Source: Halorubrum saccharovorum DSM 1137 (GTDB lineage Archaea; Halobacteriota; Halobacteria; Halobacteriales; Haloferacaceae). From it: a DNA stretch of 51,570 nt. Of this stretch, positions 43,170 through 51,254 are shown one piece after another. Below the pieces are notes generated by a model. It was not told where the DNA came from. It was given only the letters and a program-made list of their open reading frames with translations, and made no database searches. Every line of letters starts with the position of its first letter. The stretch's first letter is position 1. The DNA is taken from positions 178,645-230,214 of the forward strand of contig NZ_AOJE01000057.1 in NCBI RefSeq assembly GCF_000337915.1, given 5' to 3'. A program made the position numbers and the translations under genes.

Positions 43170-44729
43170 ATGAGCAAAGACACAAACGACACAATCGGAC
43201 TCTCGCGGCGCAAGCTGCTCGCCGGCCTCGGCGCCGTCGGCGTGGCCTCCGCGGGTGCGGGACTAGGAACCACGGCGTACTTCAACGACACGGAGGCGTT
43301 CGAGGGCAACACGCTCACCGCGGGCGAACTCGACCTCAAGCTCGACTACCGCGCAACGTACGCGGGCGGCCTCGGCCGCGTCGACGAGATCAACGGCTGG
43401 TACAGCGACGAGGGTCCCGGAGAGCCCTTCAATGTCGTCGAGGAGGAGGACGGCGTCTACCTCATCGGCGAGGTCCCGAACATCGACGAGGGCGAGTGGC
43501 CCGACGTCGTGCAGGAACGCGACTTCTGTGCGCCCGACGTGGGCCTGATCAACGGCGACCAGATCCCGGTCTTCGCGCTCGATGACGTGAAGCCCGGCGA
43601 CTGCGGCGAGGTGACGATCAGCCTCCACATCTGTGACAACCCCTCGTGGGTGTGGATGAACGGCGAGGTGACCGCGGACGACGAGAACACCGTCTCCGAG
43701 CCCGAGGCGGGCGCGGACGGCGAGGGCAACGCGCTCGGCGACGACGCCGACGGCCCCATCTCCGGCGAGGGCGAGCTCGCCGATGCCATCGACGTGACGA
43801 TGTGGTACGACGAGGACTGCGACAACGTCTACGAGCCCGGAAGCGAGAGCGGCGGCCCGCTCTGCGTCCAGATCGTGCTCGACGCCTCGGGGTCGATGAC
43901 GAATGGCGGACGCAACCAACAGGCCATCGACGGCGCGAAGACGCTCGCGGAGAGCATCCTGAACGACGGTCCCGCCGGCAGCAGAGTCGGTGTGACGTTC
44001 TTCAGCGCCGACGGCTACGACGAGAGCGCGCAGGTCATCCAGACGCTGACCGACGACCTCTCCCTCGTCGTCGGTGCGATCGACACGCTCCCCGCCGACG
44101 GCGATTCGACCGCCATCGGTGAGGGCATCTTGGCCGCCCAGGGTGACCTCGAAGACTGCGAGGAAGGGGAATCGCCCACGATGGTCGTGTTGACCGACGG
44201 TGGGAACAACGCGGGGACGGACCCCACCACGGCCGCCACCACGGCCAAGGGCGAGGGGACCACCATCTACGCGCTCGGTGTGGGTGGTGCGCAGGTCTCG
44301 ACGCTCAACGCCATCTCCAGCAACCCCGACGAGGACTACGTCTTCTTCGCCAGCGACGACGGCGCGCTCGAACAGGCGTTCGGCCTGATCGGCGAGACGC
44401 TCCTCGGCGAGACCATCATCTTCGAGGGATCCCTCGCGGGCGCGATGGCTGAGCTTGAGGGCGGCCTCCTGCTCGACGGCAACCGCGCCACGGAGATGAC
44501 GGATCCCTTCGAGGGCGGCCTGACCCAGTGTATCGGCTTCGAGTGGTGCCTGCCGGCAGAGGTCGGTAACGAGGTCCAGACGGACTCCGTCGCCTTCGAC
44601 CTCGGCTTCTACGCCGAGCAGTTCCGGCACAACGAGCAGGTCGGCGCGCCGAACGGGACCGCACCTAACGGCACGGCGCCCAACGGCACGGCTCCCAACG
44701 GCACGGCGCCCAGCGAGCCTGGGCAGTAA
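43170..44729 (+). CDS. Exported TasA-like protein with inserted VWA domain
   Basis: 519 residues. The N-terminus has a twin arginine (GLSRRKLLAGLGAVG, 11-25) and a SipW/TasA-like hydrophobic end AYFNDTEAFEGNTLTAGELD (37-54). The TasA-like domain continues to about 220, with LDDVKPGDCGEVTISLHI. A von Willebrand A domain (about 231-410) follows, with MIDAS residues D238, S240, S242, T314 and D343. The TasA-like domain then resumes (ETIIFEGSLAGAMAELEGGL) and ends at FYAEQFRHNE. The C-terminus is four NGTAP repeats (44652-44711). Eight cysteines include C120, C145, C155, C454 and C460. Likely secreted; a tip or fibre subunit is inferred. Confidence 0.82.
   Translation: MSKDTNDTIGLSRRKLLAGLGAVGVASAGAGLGTTAYFNDTEAFEGNTLTAGELDLKLDYRATYAGGLGRVDEINGWYSDEGPGEPFNVVEEEDGVYLIGEVPNIDEGEWPDVVQERDFCAPDVGLINGDQIPVFALDDVKPGDCGEVTISLHICDNPSWVWMNGEVTADDENTVSEPEAGADGEGNALGDDADGPISGEGELADAIDVTMWYDEDCDNVYEPGSESGGPLCVQIVLDASGSMTNGGRNQQAIDGAKTLAESILNDGPAGSRVGVTFFSADGYDESAQVIQTLTDDLSLVVGAIDTLPADGDSTAIGEGILAAQGDLEDCEEGESPTMVVLTDGGNNAGTDPTTAATTAKGEGTTIYALGVGGAQVSTLNAISSNPDEDYVFFASDDGALEQAFGLIGETLLGETIIFEGSLAGAMAELEGGLLLDGNRATEMTDPFEGGLTQCIGFEWCLPAEVGNEVQTDSVAFDLGFYAEQFRHNEQVGAPNGTAPNGTAPNGTAPNGTAPSEPGQ
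44652..44711 (+). repeat. 15-bp coding repeat, NGTAP four times
   Basis: Four 15-bp units at the end of the first cluster gene each encode Asn-Gly-Thr-Ala-Pro, four N-glycosylation sequons in a row. Confidence 0.95.
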
Positions 44730-44866
44730 TCGACGTCTGACGGTCTCGGAAGCCACGCGCTTCCCCCGGGCGAGTCTCGCCCGGTTCCCGGTTCGGCGCC
44801 CATCGCGGGCGGCCGACGCGGCGGTTCGCGACCGCCGCCGGGAGTTCCCTTCGGGGATGACACACA
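44730..44866. promoter_or_regulatory. Intergenic leader with two hairpins
   Basis: 137 nt. GCGGCGGT/ACCGCCGC hairpin (44818-44838, 5-nt loop) and CCC-TTCG-GGG (44847-44856) end about 10 nt before the next ATG. A similar pair precedes the third cluster gene. Confidence 0.6.
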
Positions 44867-46225
44867 ATGAACGACGACACAATCGGACTATCGCGGCGCA
44901 AGATGCTGGTCGGACTCGGGGCCGTCGGCGTGGCCTCCGCGGGCGCGGGACTCGGAACCACGGCGTACTTCAACGACACCGAGTCGTTCGACGACAACAC
45001 CCTGACAGCCGGCGAGCTGGACCTGTTTGTCCACGTCGACTACTCGGAGGACCAGGGCAGCTACGCGCAGTGGTCGACTCCCGACGGCACCTTCATCGAC
45101 GGTAACGTCGTGGGCGGCGACCAAGAGGAGGGCGAACCCCTCAGTATCGAGGTCTCCGACCTCAAGCCCGGCGACTCGGGCGAGGGCGAGTTCTGTTTCT
45201 CGATCGTCAACAACCCGGCGTATCTGTGGATGTGCGGCGCGCTGACGGAGAACAACGAGAACGGGCAGAACGAGCCCGAGGCGGCCGTCGACACAACCGG
45301 CGGCGATCCCGGCGAGGGCATGGGCGAGCTCGCCGACGCGATGCAGGTGTCGGTCTCGTACTGTACCGACGACGGTGAGGGAGAAAACATCGTCGGCGAG
45401 GAGATCGTCTCCGGTTCGCTCGCGGACGTGATGGTCGCGCTTCGCGCGGGCGTGCCCCTGTACGGCGACGGGATGCCCGACGCGCCGATCGAGAACCGCG
45501 TCCCCTTCGAGGGCGTCGACGCGCCCTTCGATGACGACGAACCGGTCATCGCCGAGCAGTGCGTCTGCTTCGAGTGGTGGCTCCCGACGAGCGTCGAAAA
45601 CGAGGTTCAGACCGACTCCGTCGCCTTCGACTTCGAGTTCTACGCGGAACAGGCCCGCCACAACGACGGGACGACCAACCCCTGCGTCGACGAGGAGTAC
45701 GCGGCCGACTACGTCAACCCCGACGGGATCGACCAGCCCATCCCCGACGGCGTCGCCCGCGTGGGCGTCTCCTACGGCGATGACGACGTCGTCTACGCGG
45801 TCACGTTCGACGAGCCCGCCGGCAGCCAGTACAGCCTCGCCGACCCGTCCTTCGCGAGCACGAACTTCTCGCTGCCGTTCGACGCTGACAACGACGGGAC
45901 CTACGACTTCCAGGTCGCCTGGAACGCGCAGGGCAACGACGAGTTCCTGTACTCCGGGGTCGAGACCGGTCCGAACTGGGAGAAGGACACGTCGACCGGA
46001 TGGTCGGCGCTCCCGGCGGGCATCACCGCGGTCAAGTCCGGCTCGCAGGCGCTCATCAGCGTCCCGCGCTCGACGCTCGAGGCCAACGACGACAACTACG
46101 TCTTCGGCTTCAACGCCGGCGCCGGCGGCGAACAGCCGTCCGTGAGCGTCCCGACCGGCGGGCCCTACTCCCCCGTTAACAACTTCACGTCCAGCCAGAA
46201 CGGCCAGTCGACGACGCTCCAGTAG
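44867..46225 (+). CDS. Exported TasA-like protein with extra C-terminal domain
   Basis: 452 residues. The N-terminus has GLSRRKMLVGLGAVG, then AYFNDTESFDDNTLTAGELD, the same twin-arginine plus SipW-type signal as the preceding protein. The TasA-like domain (about 35-270) contains DLKPGDSGEGEFCFSIVNNP and GSLADVMVALRAGVPLYG and ends FYAEQARHND. It has no VWA domain: the two halves that flank VWA in its neighbours are here joined by about 15 residues. A β-rich domain of about 180 residues (271-452, RVGVSYGDDDVVYAVTFDEP, FDADNDGTYDFQVAWN) follows; I do not recognise it. Six cysteines. Likely the main or a structural subunit. Confidence 0.8.
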   Translation: MNDDTIGLSRRKMLVGLGAVGVASAGAGLGTTAYFNDTESFDDNTLTAGELDLFVHVDYSEDQGSYAQWSTPDGTFIDGNVVGGDQEEGEPLSIEVSDLKPGDSGEGEFCFSIVNNPAYLWMCGALTENNENGQNEPEAAVDTTGGDPGEGMGELADAMQVSVSYCTDDGEGENIVGEEIVSGSLADVMVALRAGVPLYGDGMPDAPIENRVPFEGVDAPFDDDEPVIAEQCVCFEWWLPTSVENEVQTDSVAFDFEFYAEQARHNDGTTNPCVDEEYAADYVNPDGIDQPIPDGVARVGVSYGDDDVVYAVTFDEPAGSQYSLADPSFASTNFSLPFDADNDGTYDFQVAWNAQGNDEFLYSGVETGPNWEKDTSTGWSALPAGITAVKSGSQALISVPRSTLEANDDNYVFGFNAGAGGEQPSVSVPTGGPYSPVNNFTSSQNGQSTTLQ

Positions 46226-46416
46226 GACGCGAAATCGGCGCGACACCGAGCAGACACGGTCACCGGGACCGACCGCGGCTCCGTCGGCCTTCGGGCCGCG
46301 AGGTCGCGGGTTCCCACAGCGGCTGACGGCGGTTCGACTCCGCCGGTGGGCCTCCCCTCGGGGAACGACCGACTAACGAATTCGGGGTTCGTCCCCGTAC
46401 ACTCATACACACACCA
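46226..46416. promoter_or_regulatory. Intergenic leader with hairpins
   Basis: 191 nt. CGGCGG-TTCGACT-CCGCCG (46327-46345) and CCC-CTCG-GGG (46354-46363) correspond in order and spacing to the pair at 44818-44856. A GGCC-TTCG-GGCC hairpin is at 46286-46297. The first stem-loop imitates a tRNA T-arm, but no tRNA can be folded around it. Confidence 0.55.
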
Positions 46417-48099
46417 ATGACAGACGACAAACTCACCGCACTCACCCGACGCAAGCTGCTCTCGGGCCTCGGAGCTGTCGGCGTCGCGAGCGCCGGCGCG
46501 GGCCTCGGCACCACCGCGTTCTTCAACGACCGGGAGGGGTTCGAGGGCAACACGCTGAGCGCCGGCGCCTTCGAGCTCCGGATGGACTGGCAGCAGAGCT
46601 ACTACACCGGCCTCCCCGGACAGGACCCCGACGACCACACGACGTGGGCGCCGGTGAACGCGTACCCGGACCTGGACGGCGACGACCGACAGGACCCGAT
46701 CTACGCGCGCTATCAGCTGACTGAGGATCCGACGCTCCTCGGGCTCCCGGCGAACGCCGACCCCGAGGCGATCGAGGCGGCCTACCGCGGGCAGTTCGCG
46801 AGCTTCGAGGGCACCGACGGCAGCGGGAACCACGAGTTCGTCGGCCCCGTCATCGACCTCGACGACGTCAAGCCGGGTGACCGCGGCGAGATCACGATCA
46901 GCAAACACGTCTTCGACAACCCGGGCTACCTCTGGCTCAACGCCGGCGGCGTCGAGGCTCAGATCGGCGCGCTCAACGATCCCAAACGCGAGGCGCTCAA
47001 AGAGATCCACGGGGATCTCCCCGACGCGGACCTCGTCGCCGCGGCGGAGGCGGAAGAGCAGCTCGCGAAGGAGATCGAGGCGACGCTGTGGTACGACGAC
47101 GACTGCGACAACTTCCTCGACGAGGGAAGCGACACCTGCATCCAGTTCGTCGTGGACAACACCGACTCGATGGGGAGCACGGCGCCGTTCTCCGGCGATC
47201 TGAAGGACGACCTTCTGATCGACGCGATCGAAACGTACATCGGTCGGTTAGACACCGCTGACGGCGCGGAGTCCGCCGACGGCGACACTGCTCCCTTCAG
47301 CGTCGGACTGACGAACTGGACGACGGTCGCGGACACCGTCCTTCTGCCGACGAGCGACGTGTCGGACATCGTCGGCGTCGACGGCGGGAACTACGCGGAT
47401 TCGACGGGACTGCAGACGATCGATTACCAGTCGCTCGACGCTGGGACCGACATCCCGGTGGCGATCGAAGCCGGCGCGGACGCGCTCGCCGAGTGCCCCG
47501 AAGCGGACAGCCGGATAATGGTCCTGATCACGAACGGGATCAACGTTGAGACGAGTGATTTCCTCGCGGCGGCCAGCGATAACCTTCGACAGAACGGCGG
47601 CGAAATCGATCGGTTCCTCATCGTCGGCTTCGGTCCCGAGGAGGATGACGCCGACACGCTCGCTCAGATCGCCACCCTCCCGGGCGATCACAAGTTCATG
47701 CACGTGACCGACGCCGATATCGATCAGGCGATCAACGGCCCCGCGGATCCGAGTACCGATCCCGTCACGAGCGTCGCCGAGGAGATCGGTTTCACCGCGG
47801 ACGGCGAACAGGTGATATTCGAGGGGTCGCTGTACGACCTGCTCGGCCCCCAAGACGGGATCGCCGGCGGCTACCCGCTCGACGCGGACCGCAACCGCGA
47901 GGGGCGGCAGTGCTACCCCAACTCGGACACGCGCTGTATCGCGCTGGAGTGGCACCTCCCCTACGAGGTCGGCAACGAGATCCAGGGGGACTCGATCGTC
48001 TTCGACCTGGAGTTCTACGCCGAGCAGTGCCGCCACAACGACGGGTCGGACAACCCGTTCGAGCTCGACGGCGACGCCGATCCCCAGACGCCCGCGTAG
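46417..48099 (+). CDS. Exported TasA-like protein with inserted, degenerate VWA domain
   Basis: 560 residues. The signal region is TRRKLLSGLGAVGVA, then AFFNDREGFEGNTLSAGAFE. The TasA-like domain includes DLDDVKPGDRGEITISKHVF. A VWA-like domain (about 240-455) begins CIQFVVDNTDSMGS, so the MIDAS reads D247-x-T249-x-S251; the later acidic residue is replaced by Asn (ITNGIN, N373). Metal binding may therefore be altered. The TasA-like part resumes at EQVIFEGSLYDLL and ends FYAEQCRHND, with CIALEWHLPYEVGNEIQGDS before it. An acidic tail follows. Same architecture as the first cluster gene. Confidence 0.82.
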   Translation: MTDDKLTALTRRKLLSGLGAVGVASAGAGLGTTAFFNDREGFEGNTLSAGAFELRMDWQQSYYTGLPGQDPDDHTTWAPVNAYPDLDGDDRQDPIYARYQLTEDPTLLGLPANADPEAIEAAYRGQFASFEGTDGSGNHEFVGPVIDLDDVKPGDRGEITISKHVFDNPGYLWLNAGGVEAQIGALNDPKREALKEIHGDLPDADLVAAAEAEEQLAKEIEATLWYDDDCDNFLDEGSDTCIQFVVDNTDSMGSTAPFSGDLKDDLLIDAIETYIGRLDTADGAESADGDTAPFSVGLTNWTTVADTVLLPTSDVSDIVGVDGGNYADSTGLQTIDYQSLDAGTDIPVAIEAGADALAECPEADSRIMVLITNGINVETSDFLAAASDNLRQNGGEIDRFLIVGFGPEEDDADTLAQIATLPGDHKFMHVTDADIDQAINGPADPSTDPVTSVAEEIGFTADGEQVIFEGSLYDLLGPQDGIAGGYPLDADRNREGRQCYPNSDTRCIALEWHLPYEVGNEIQGDSIVFDLEFYAEQCRHNDGSDNPFELDGDADPQTPA

Positions 48100-48289
48100 T
48101 CCCGCGCCCGCTGCGGGTGACCGCGCGACGCTCGGCGCGGCGTCCCCGACGGGCCGCTACCTCACCGGTAGGGGATTCCTGTCGCGGGGTTCGACCGACC
48201 GATCGCTCGGGTAGGTGACCCATACATACGTGCACGGGCAGCGAGGAGAGATACCGACGACCGGCCGTTCGGAGCCGCAACGACACACA
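48100..48289. promoter_or_regulatory. Intergenic region before the fourth cluster gene
   Basis: 190 nt. A GC-rich stretch (48100-48160) is followed by CATACATACG and GAGGAGAG (48243-48250). A promoter or ribosome-binding site is possible, but the GAGGAGAG lies about 40 nt before the chosen ATG. Confidence 0.3.
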
Positions 48290-49054
48290 ATGACACAGAA
48301 AGAATCAGGACTCACGCGGCGGGAGGCGCTCGCGGGCGCCGGAGCCATCGGCTTCGCGACCCTCGGGGCCGCCTCCGGACGGTCGACGGGAACGGACCGC
48401 TGGGACGAGTACTCGGCGTACACGTACGCCCAGTCGGACACGTCCCCGAATCTGCTCGTCGGGTGGCGGCGCACGGAGAACGGGACGCTCGTCGATTCGA
48501 GCCCGGTCGGCGCGGTCGACGACGTCGAAACGGCCGGGATCCGGCTCTTCGACGTCGACAACGCGCTGCCGCACGATCACGGCACGGCCAGCGTCGGCCT
48601 CCGGCTCGAGGACCCCGAGGACACCGCCCGCGTGTGGCTGCGGATCGACCCGCACCTCGACGGTGTCGACGCCGCGGGCGCCGCGCTCGCGGAGCGTCTC
48701 AGGCTCACGGTCCGACACGACACCGGGATATTCGGGATCGGCAGCTGCGGCGGCGCCGAGGGCGAGTTCGCGGCCGCCGGGGGGATGATCGCCGACGAGA
48801 CGACGCTTGCGGACATCGACGGGTCCGCGCTCGCAGACGGGGTCGAACTGCGTCCGGGGATCCTCGGTGACGGCTGCCTCGGTCCCGGCGAGCAGCGCTG
48901 CCTGACCTTCGCGTGGGAGTTCGACGGCGAGGGCGGCAACGCCGGGCAGGGCGGTGCGGTCGATTTCCTCGTGGAGTTCGCCGTGGTCGACTGCGACGAC
49001 GATGGGAACCCCTTCCCGCGGAGCGACTCGACCGACACCGAGGTGTCCGAATGA
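48290..49054 (+). CDS. Exported SipW-type protein, small
   Basis: 254 residues from the ATG at 48290; the frame is open upstream to 48215 but the conserved start is MTQKESGLTRREALAGAGAIG, with a twin arginine. The region after the hydrophobic segment (SAYTYAQSDTSPN) is a diverged form of the AYFND signal end. A β-rich acidic domain follows with ASVGLRLEDPEDTARVWLRI, then GIGSCGGAEGEF, GCLGPGEQRCLTFAWEF and VDFLVEFAVVDCDD. The ordering QRCLTFAWEF...VDFLVEF parallels CIGFEWCLP...VAFDLGF in the larger members, so it is probably a reduced relative. It overlaps the next gene by 4 nt. Confidence 0.75.
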   Translation: MTQKESGLTRREALAGAGAIGFATLGAASGRSTGTDRWDEYSAYTYAQSDTSPNLLVGWRRTENGTLVDSSPVGAVDDVETAGIRLFDVDNALPHDHGTASVGLRLEDPEDTARVWLRIDPHLDGVDAAGAALAERLRLTVRHDTGIFGIGSCGGAEGEFAAAGGMIADETTLADIDGSALADGVELRPGILGDGCLGPGEQRCLTFAWEFDGEGGNAGQGGAVDFLVEFAVVDCDDDGNPFPRSDSTDTEVSE

Positions 49055-50136
49055 CCCGCGGAGGGGACGGAGCGGGGCGTCCGAGCGGCCTGAGCCGGCG
49101 CCAACTGCTCGCCGGGATCGGCGGCGTCGGCGCCGTCGGGATGGCGAGCGGGCTCGGCACGGGGGCGTACCTCTCGGACCGCGAGACGTTCCCGGACAAC
49201 GTCTTCGGCGCCGGCGAGGTCGGGCTGACGGTTGACGGCGACCTCACGACCGGGACCGTCACCGTCGGTCCGTTCGCGGTCGATCGGACGACGTTCGACG
49301 ATCGCCCCGACCCCGAGACGTTCGAGGTGGGCGCGTCGGCGAACCCCGTCCGGGTGTGGCTCGCGACGGAGTGCCCGGACGGCGACCGGCTGGGGAACGC
49401 CCTCGAAGTCGAGGTCGTCGTCGACGGCGAGTCGCTGACGGACGGCTACCTCCCCCTGGCCCAGGCCGAGCGCCGCCTCGCGACCGGGCGGCGGATCGAC
49501 GCCGACTGTCTCGAGGCCGGCCCCGACGGCGACCCGATCGTCGTCGAGGTCTCCCCGTACCTCCCGGCCGACTCGCCCGACGTGGGCGGGGAGACGACCG
49601 ACCTGACGTTCCGGCTGTACGCCGAGCAGTGTCGGCACGTCTCGGAGGCGGAGGCGGACGCGCCGGGGGCGAATCCCTTCGCGGAGGTCGCCTGCGAGCA
49701 GACGTGCGTCCCCTGCGAGGACGAGAACGACGTCAGGGTCGGATCGCTCACGCTCCGGTACCTCGGCGACGACCCGGCGACCGTGGTCGTCGTCGCCACC
49801 GGCGGCGGTGCCGGCGGAAAGGGCACCGGCGGTACCGTCGTCTTCGACGACGAGGTGGCCCCCGACGGGACCTTCGTGGTCGACGGAGCCGCGTCGCCAA
49901 CCGGCGATCCGGAGTGGATCGGTCCGAACATCTACGTCGACGACGGATCCGGGGGAGCCGGAGGCAACGGAAACGGAAATAACGGGAACGGAAACGCCGG
50001 AAACAGTCCCGCGGGCGTCAACATCCACACGAGCTGTTCGGTGTCGCTCGCGCCCGGCGACATCTACGGTGACTTCGAGATCGTCTCGATGGCGACTACG
50101 GACGGCGACCCGATCTGCGGCTCGGAGGAACTCTGA
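49051..50136 (+). CDS. Exported TasA-like protein with C-terminal β domain
   Basis: 361 residues from the ATG at 49051, which overlaps the previous stop (ATGA). The signal is GLSRRQLLAGIGGVG, then AYLSDRETFPDNVFGAGEVG. The TasA-like domain runs to about 200, ending FRLYAEQCRHVSEA. Two Cys pairs follow (VACEQTCVPCED), then a separate domain (226-361: SLTLRYLGDDPATVVVVATG, Gly/Asn-rich loop, VNIHTSCSVSLAPGDIYGDF). I recall the IHTSCS..L..GD.YGDF motif from C-terminal domains of secreted bacterial and archaeal proteins (DUF7467-like). The stop overlaps the signal peptidase start by 1 nt. Confidence 0.8.
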   Translation: MTRGGDGAGRPSGLSRRQLLAGIGGVGAVGMASGLGTGAYLSDRETFPDNVFGAGEVGLTVDGDLTTGTVTVGPFAVDRTTFDDRPDPETFEVGASANPVRVWLATECPDGDRLGNALEVEVVVDGESLTDGYLPLAQAERRLATGRRIDADCLEAGPDGDPIVVEVSPYLPADSPDVGGETTDLTFRLYAEQCRHVSEAEADAPGANPFAEVACEQTCVPCEDENDVRVGSLTLRYLGDDPATVVVVATGGGAGGKGTGGTVVFDDEVAPDGTFVVDGAASPTGDPEWIGPNIYVDDGSGGAGGNGNGNNGNGNAGNSPAGVNIHTSCSVSLAPGDIYGDFEIVSMATTDGDPICGSEEL

Positions 50137-51254
50137 TGAACAACCCACTCACATCACCACGGACCAGGAAGGCGGCGAACGTACTCGGGATCGTCCTGCT
50201 GATCGCCGTCGTCGCCCCGTTCGCGGTGTACGCGGCACCGGAGATCGTCGGCGCGGACGAGAGCTTCGTCGTGCTCACGCCGAGCATGACGCCGGCCATC
50301 GCGCCGGGGGACGTGGTTGTCGTCGCCGAGCGCGATCCGGCGGCAGTCGCCGAGGGAGACGTGATCACGTTCGCTCGCGGCACGGGCGACGTACCGGTGA
50401 CGCACCGCGTGATCGACGTCGTCGACGAGGGCGGGACCCTCGCGTTCGAGACGATGGGCGACGCCAACGAGGGGCCGGACCCCGGGCTCGTCCCCGCGGG
50501 GAACCTCGTCGGCGTGGTGACGCTCACGATCCCGTACATCGGGTACGTGATCCAGTTCGCGGGCACGCAGGTCGGGTTCGTCGCGCTGGTGTTGCTCCCC
50601 TTCGGCCTGCTCGCGGTCACGGAGGTCTGGTCGATCGTCCGGGGCCGCGACGACTCGGAGTCGCCGGCCTCGCCGACCGCGGAGGCGGCGGCCGCGGGCG
50701 AACCGGACGCGACGCCCGGCGCGGCCGCCGCGGTCAGCGCGTCCAACGCGTCCGATGCGTCCGACGCGTCCACTGCGACCGGATCCGGGGGCGTCTCCGT
50801 CGACGCGGTCGGCGGGGCGGCCGCGGTGCTCGCGGCGTTCGCCCCCTACGCCGTCTACGTCGCGTTCGAGGTTCGCACCGCCGTCGCGATCGCGATCGCG
50901 GTGGGCGCGTCGACGCTCCTGCTCGGCGCGCTCGCGGTGTGGGTCCCGGCCAGCGGCGTCCTCGACCGCGGGGGATCGGCCGCCGACCGGCCCGGGGACG
51001 GGGACGCCCCCAGTCCGGACCGGGGCGCGACCGCCACCGAGGAACCCGCGTCCGGGGCCGACTGGGAGTCGCCCGACGTGGTCGAGGGGCCCGAGGGTGC
51101 TCGGGAGGGCACCGACGACCAGCCGGCCATCGCCGACGGAGCGTCCGAGACGGGCGACGCTCCCGCCCCGGCCGCGGCGGTCGACGCGCCGGCACCGGCT
51201 CCGCCGACCGCGCCGCCGCCGACGCGGCCGGACGGCGCCGGGGAGGGAGACTGA
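50136..51254 (+). CDS. Signal peptidase I, SipW/ER type, with C-terminal membrane extension
   Basis: 372 residues. Membrane helix about 17-34; catalytic Ser50 in LTPSMTPAIAPGDVVVV; His90 in VPVTHRVIDVV takes the role of the bacterial lysine, as in SipW and ER-type enzymes; the later Asp-containing TMGDANEGPDP box is present. A second membrane helix is at about 144-164. Unlike simple SipW there is an Ala/Ser linker, two more hydrophobic helices (about 230-275) and an acidic Pro-rich tail. TGATG overlaps with both neighbours suggest tight co-expression with its probable substrates. Confidence 0.9.
   Translation: MNNPLTSPRTRKAANVLGIVLLIAVVAPFAVYAAPEIVGADESFVVLTPSMTPAIAPGDVVVVAERDPAAVAEGDVITFARGTGDVPVTHRVIDVVDEGGTLAFETMGDANEGPDPGLVPAGNLVGVVTLTIPYIGYVIQFAGTQVGFVALVLLPFGLLAVTEVWSIVRGRDDSESPASPTAEAAAAGEPDATPGAAAAVSASNASDASDASTATGSGGVSVDAVGGAAAVLAAFAPYAVYVAFEVRTAVAIAIAVGASTLLLGALAVWVPASGVLDRGGSAADRPGDGDAPSPDRGATATEEPASGADWESPDVVEGPEGAREGTDDQPAIADGASETGDAPAPAAAVDAPAPAPPTAPPPTRPDGAGEGD

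Noticed and set aside
43170-44729. Magnesium chelatase or MoxR-linked VWA protein
   Set aside because: It has an export signal, TasA-like flanks and no AAA ATPase partner nearby.
46327-46352. tRNA gene ending in a T-arm-like GGCGG-TTCGACT-CCGCC
   Set aside because: No matching 5' acceptor strand or D-arm upstream; treated as a leader hairpin.
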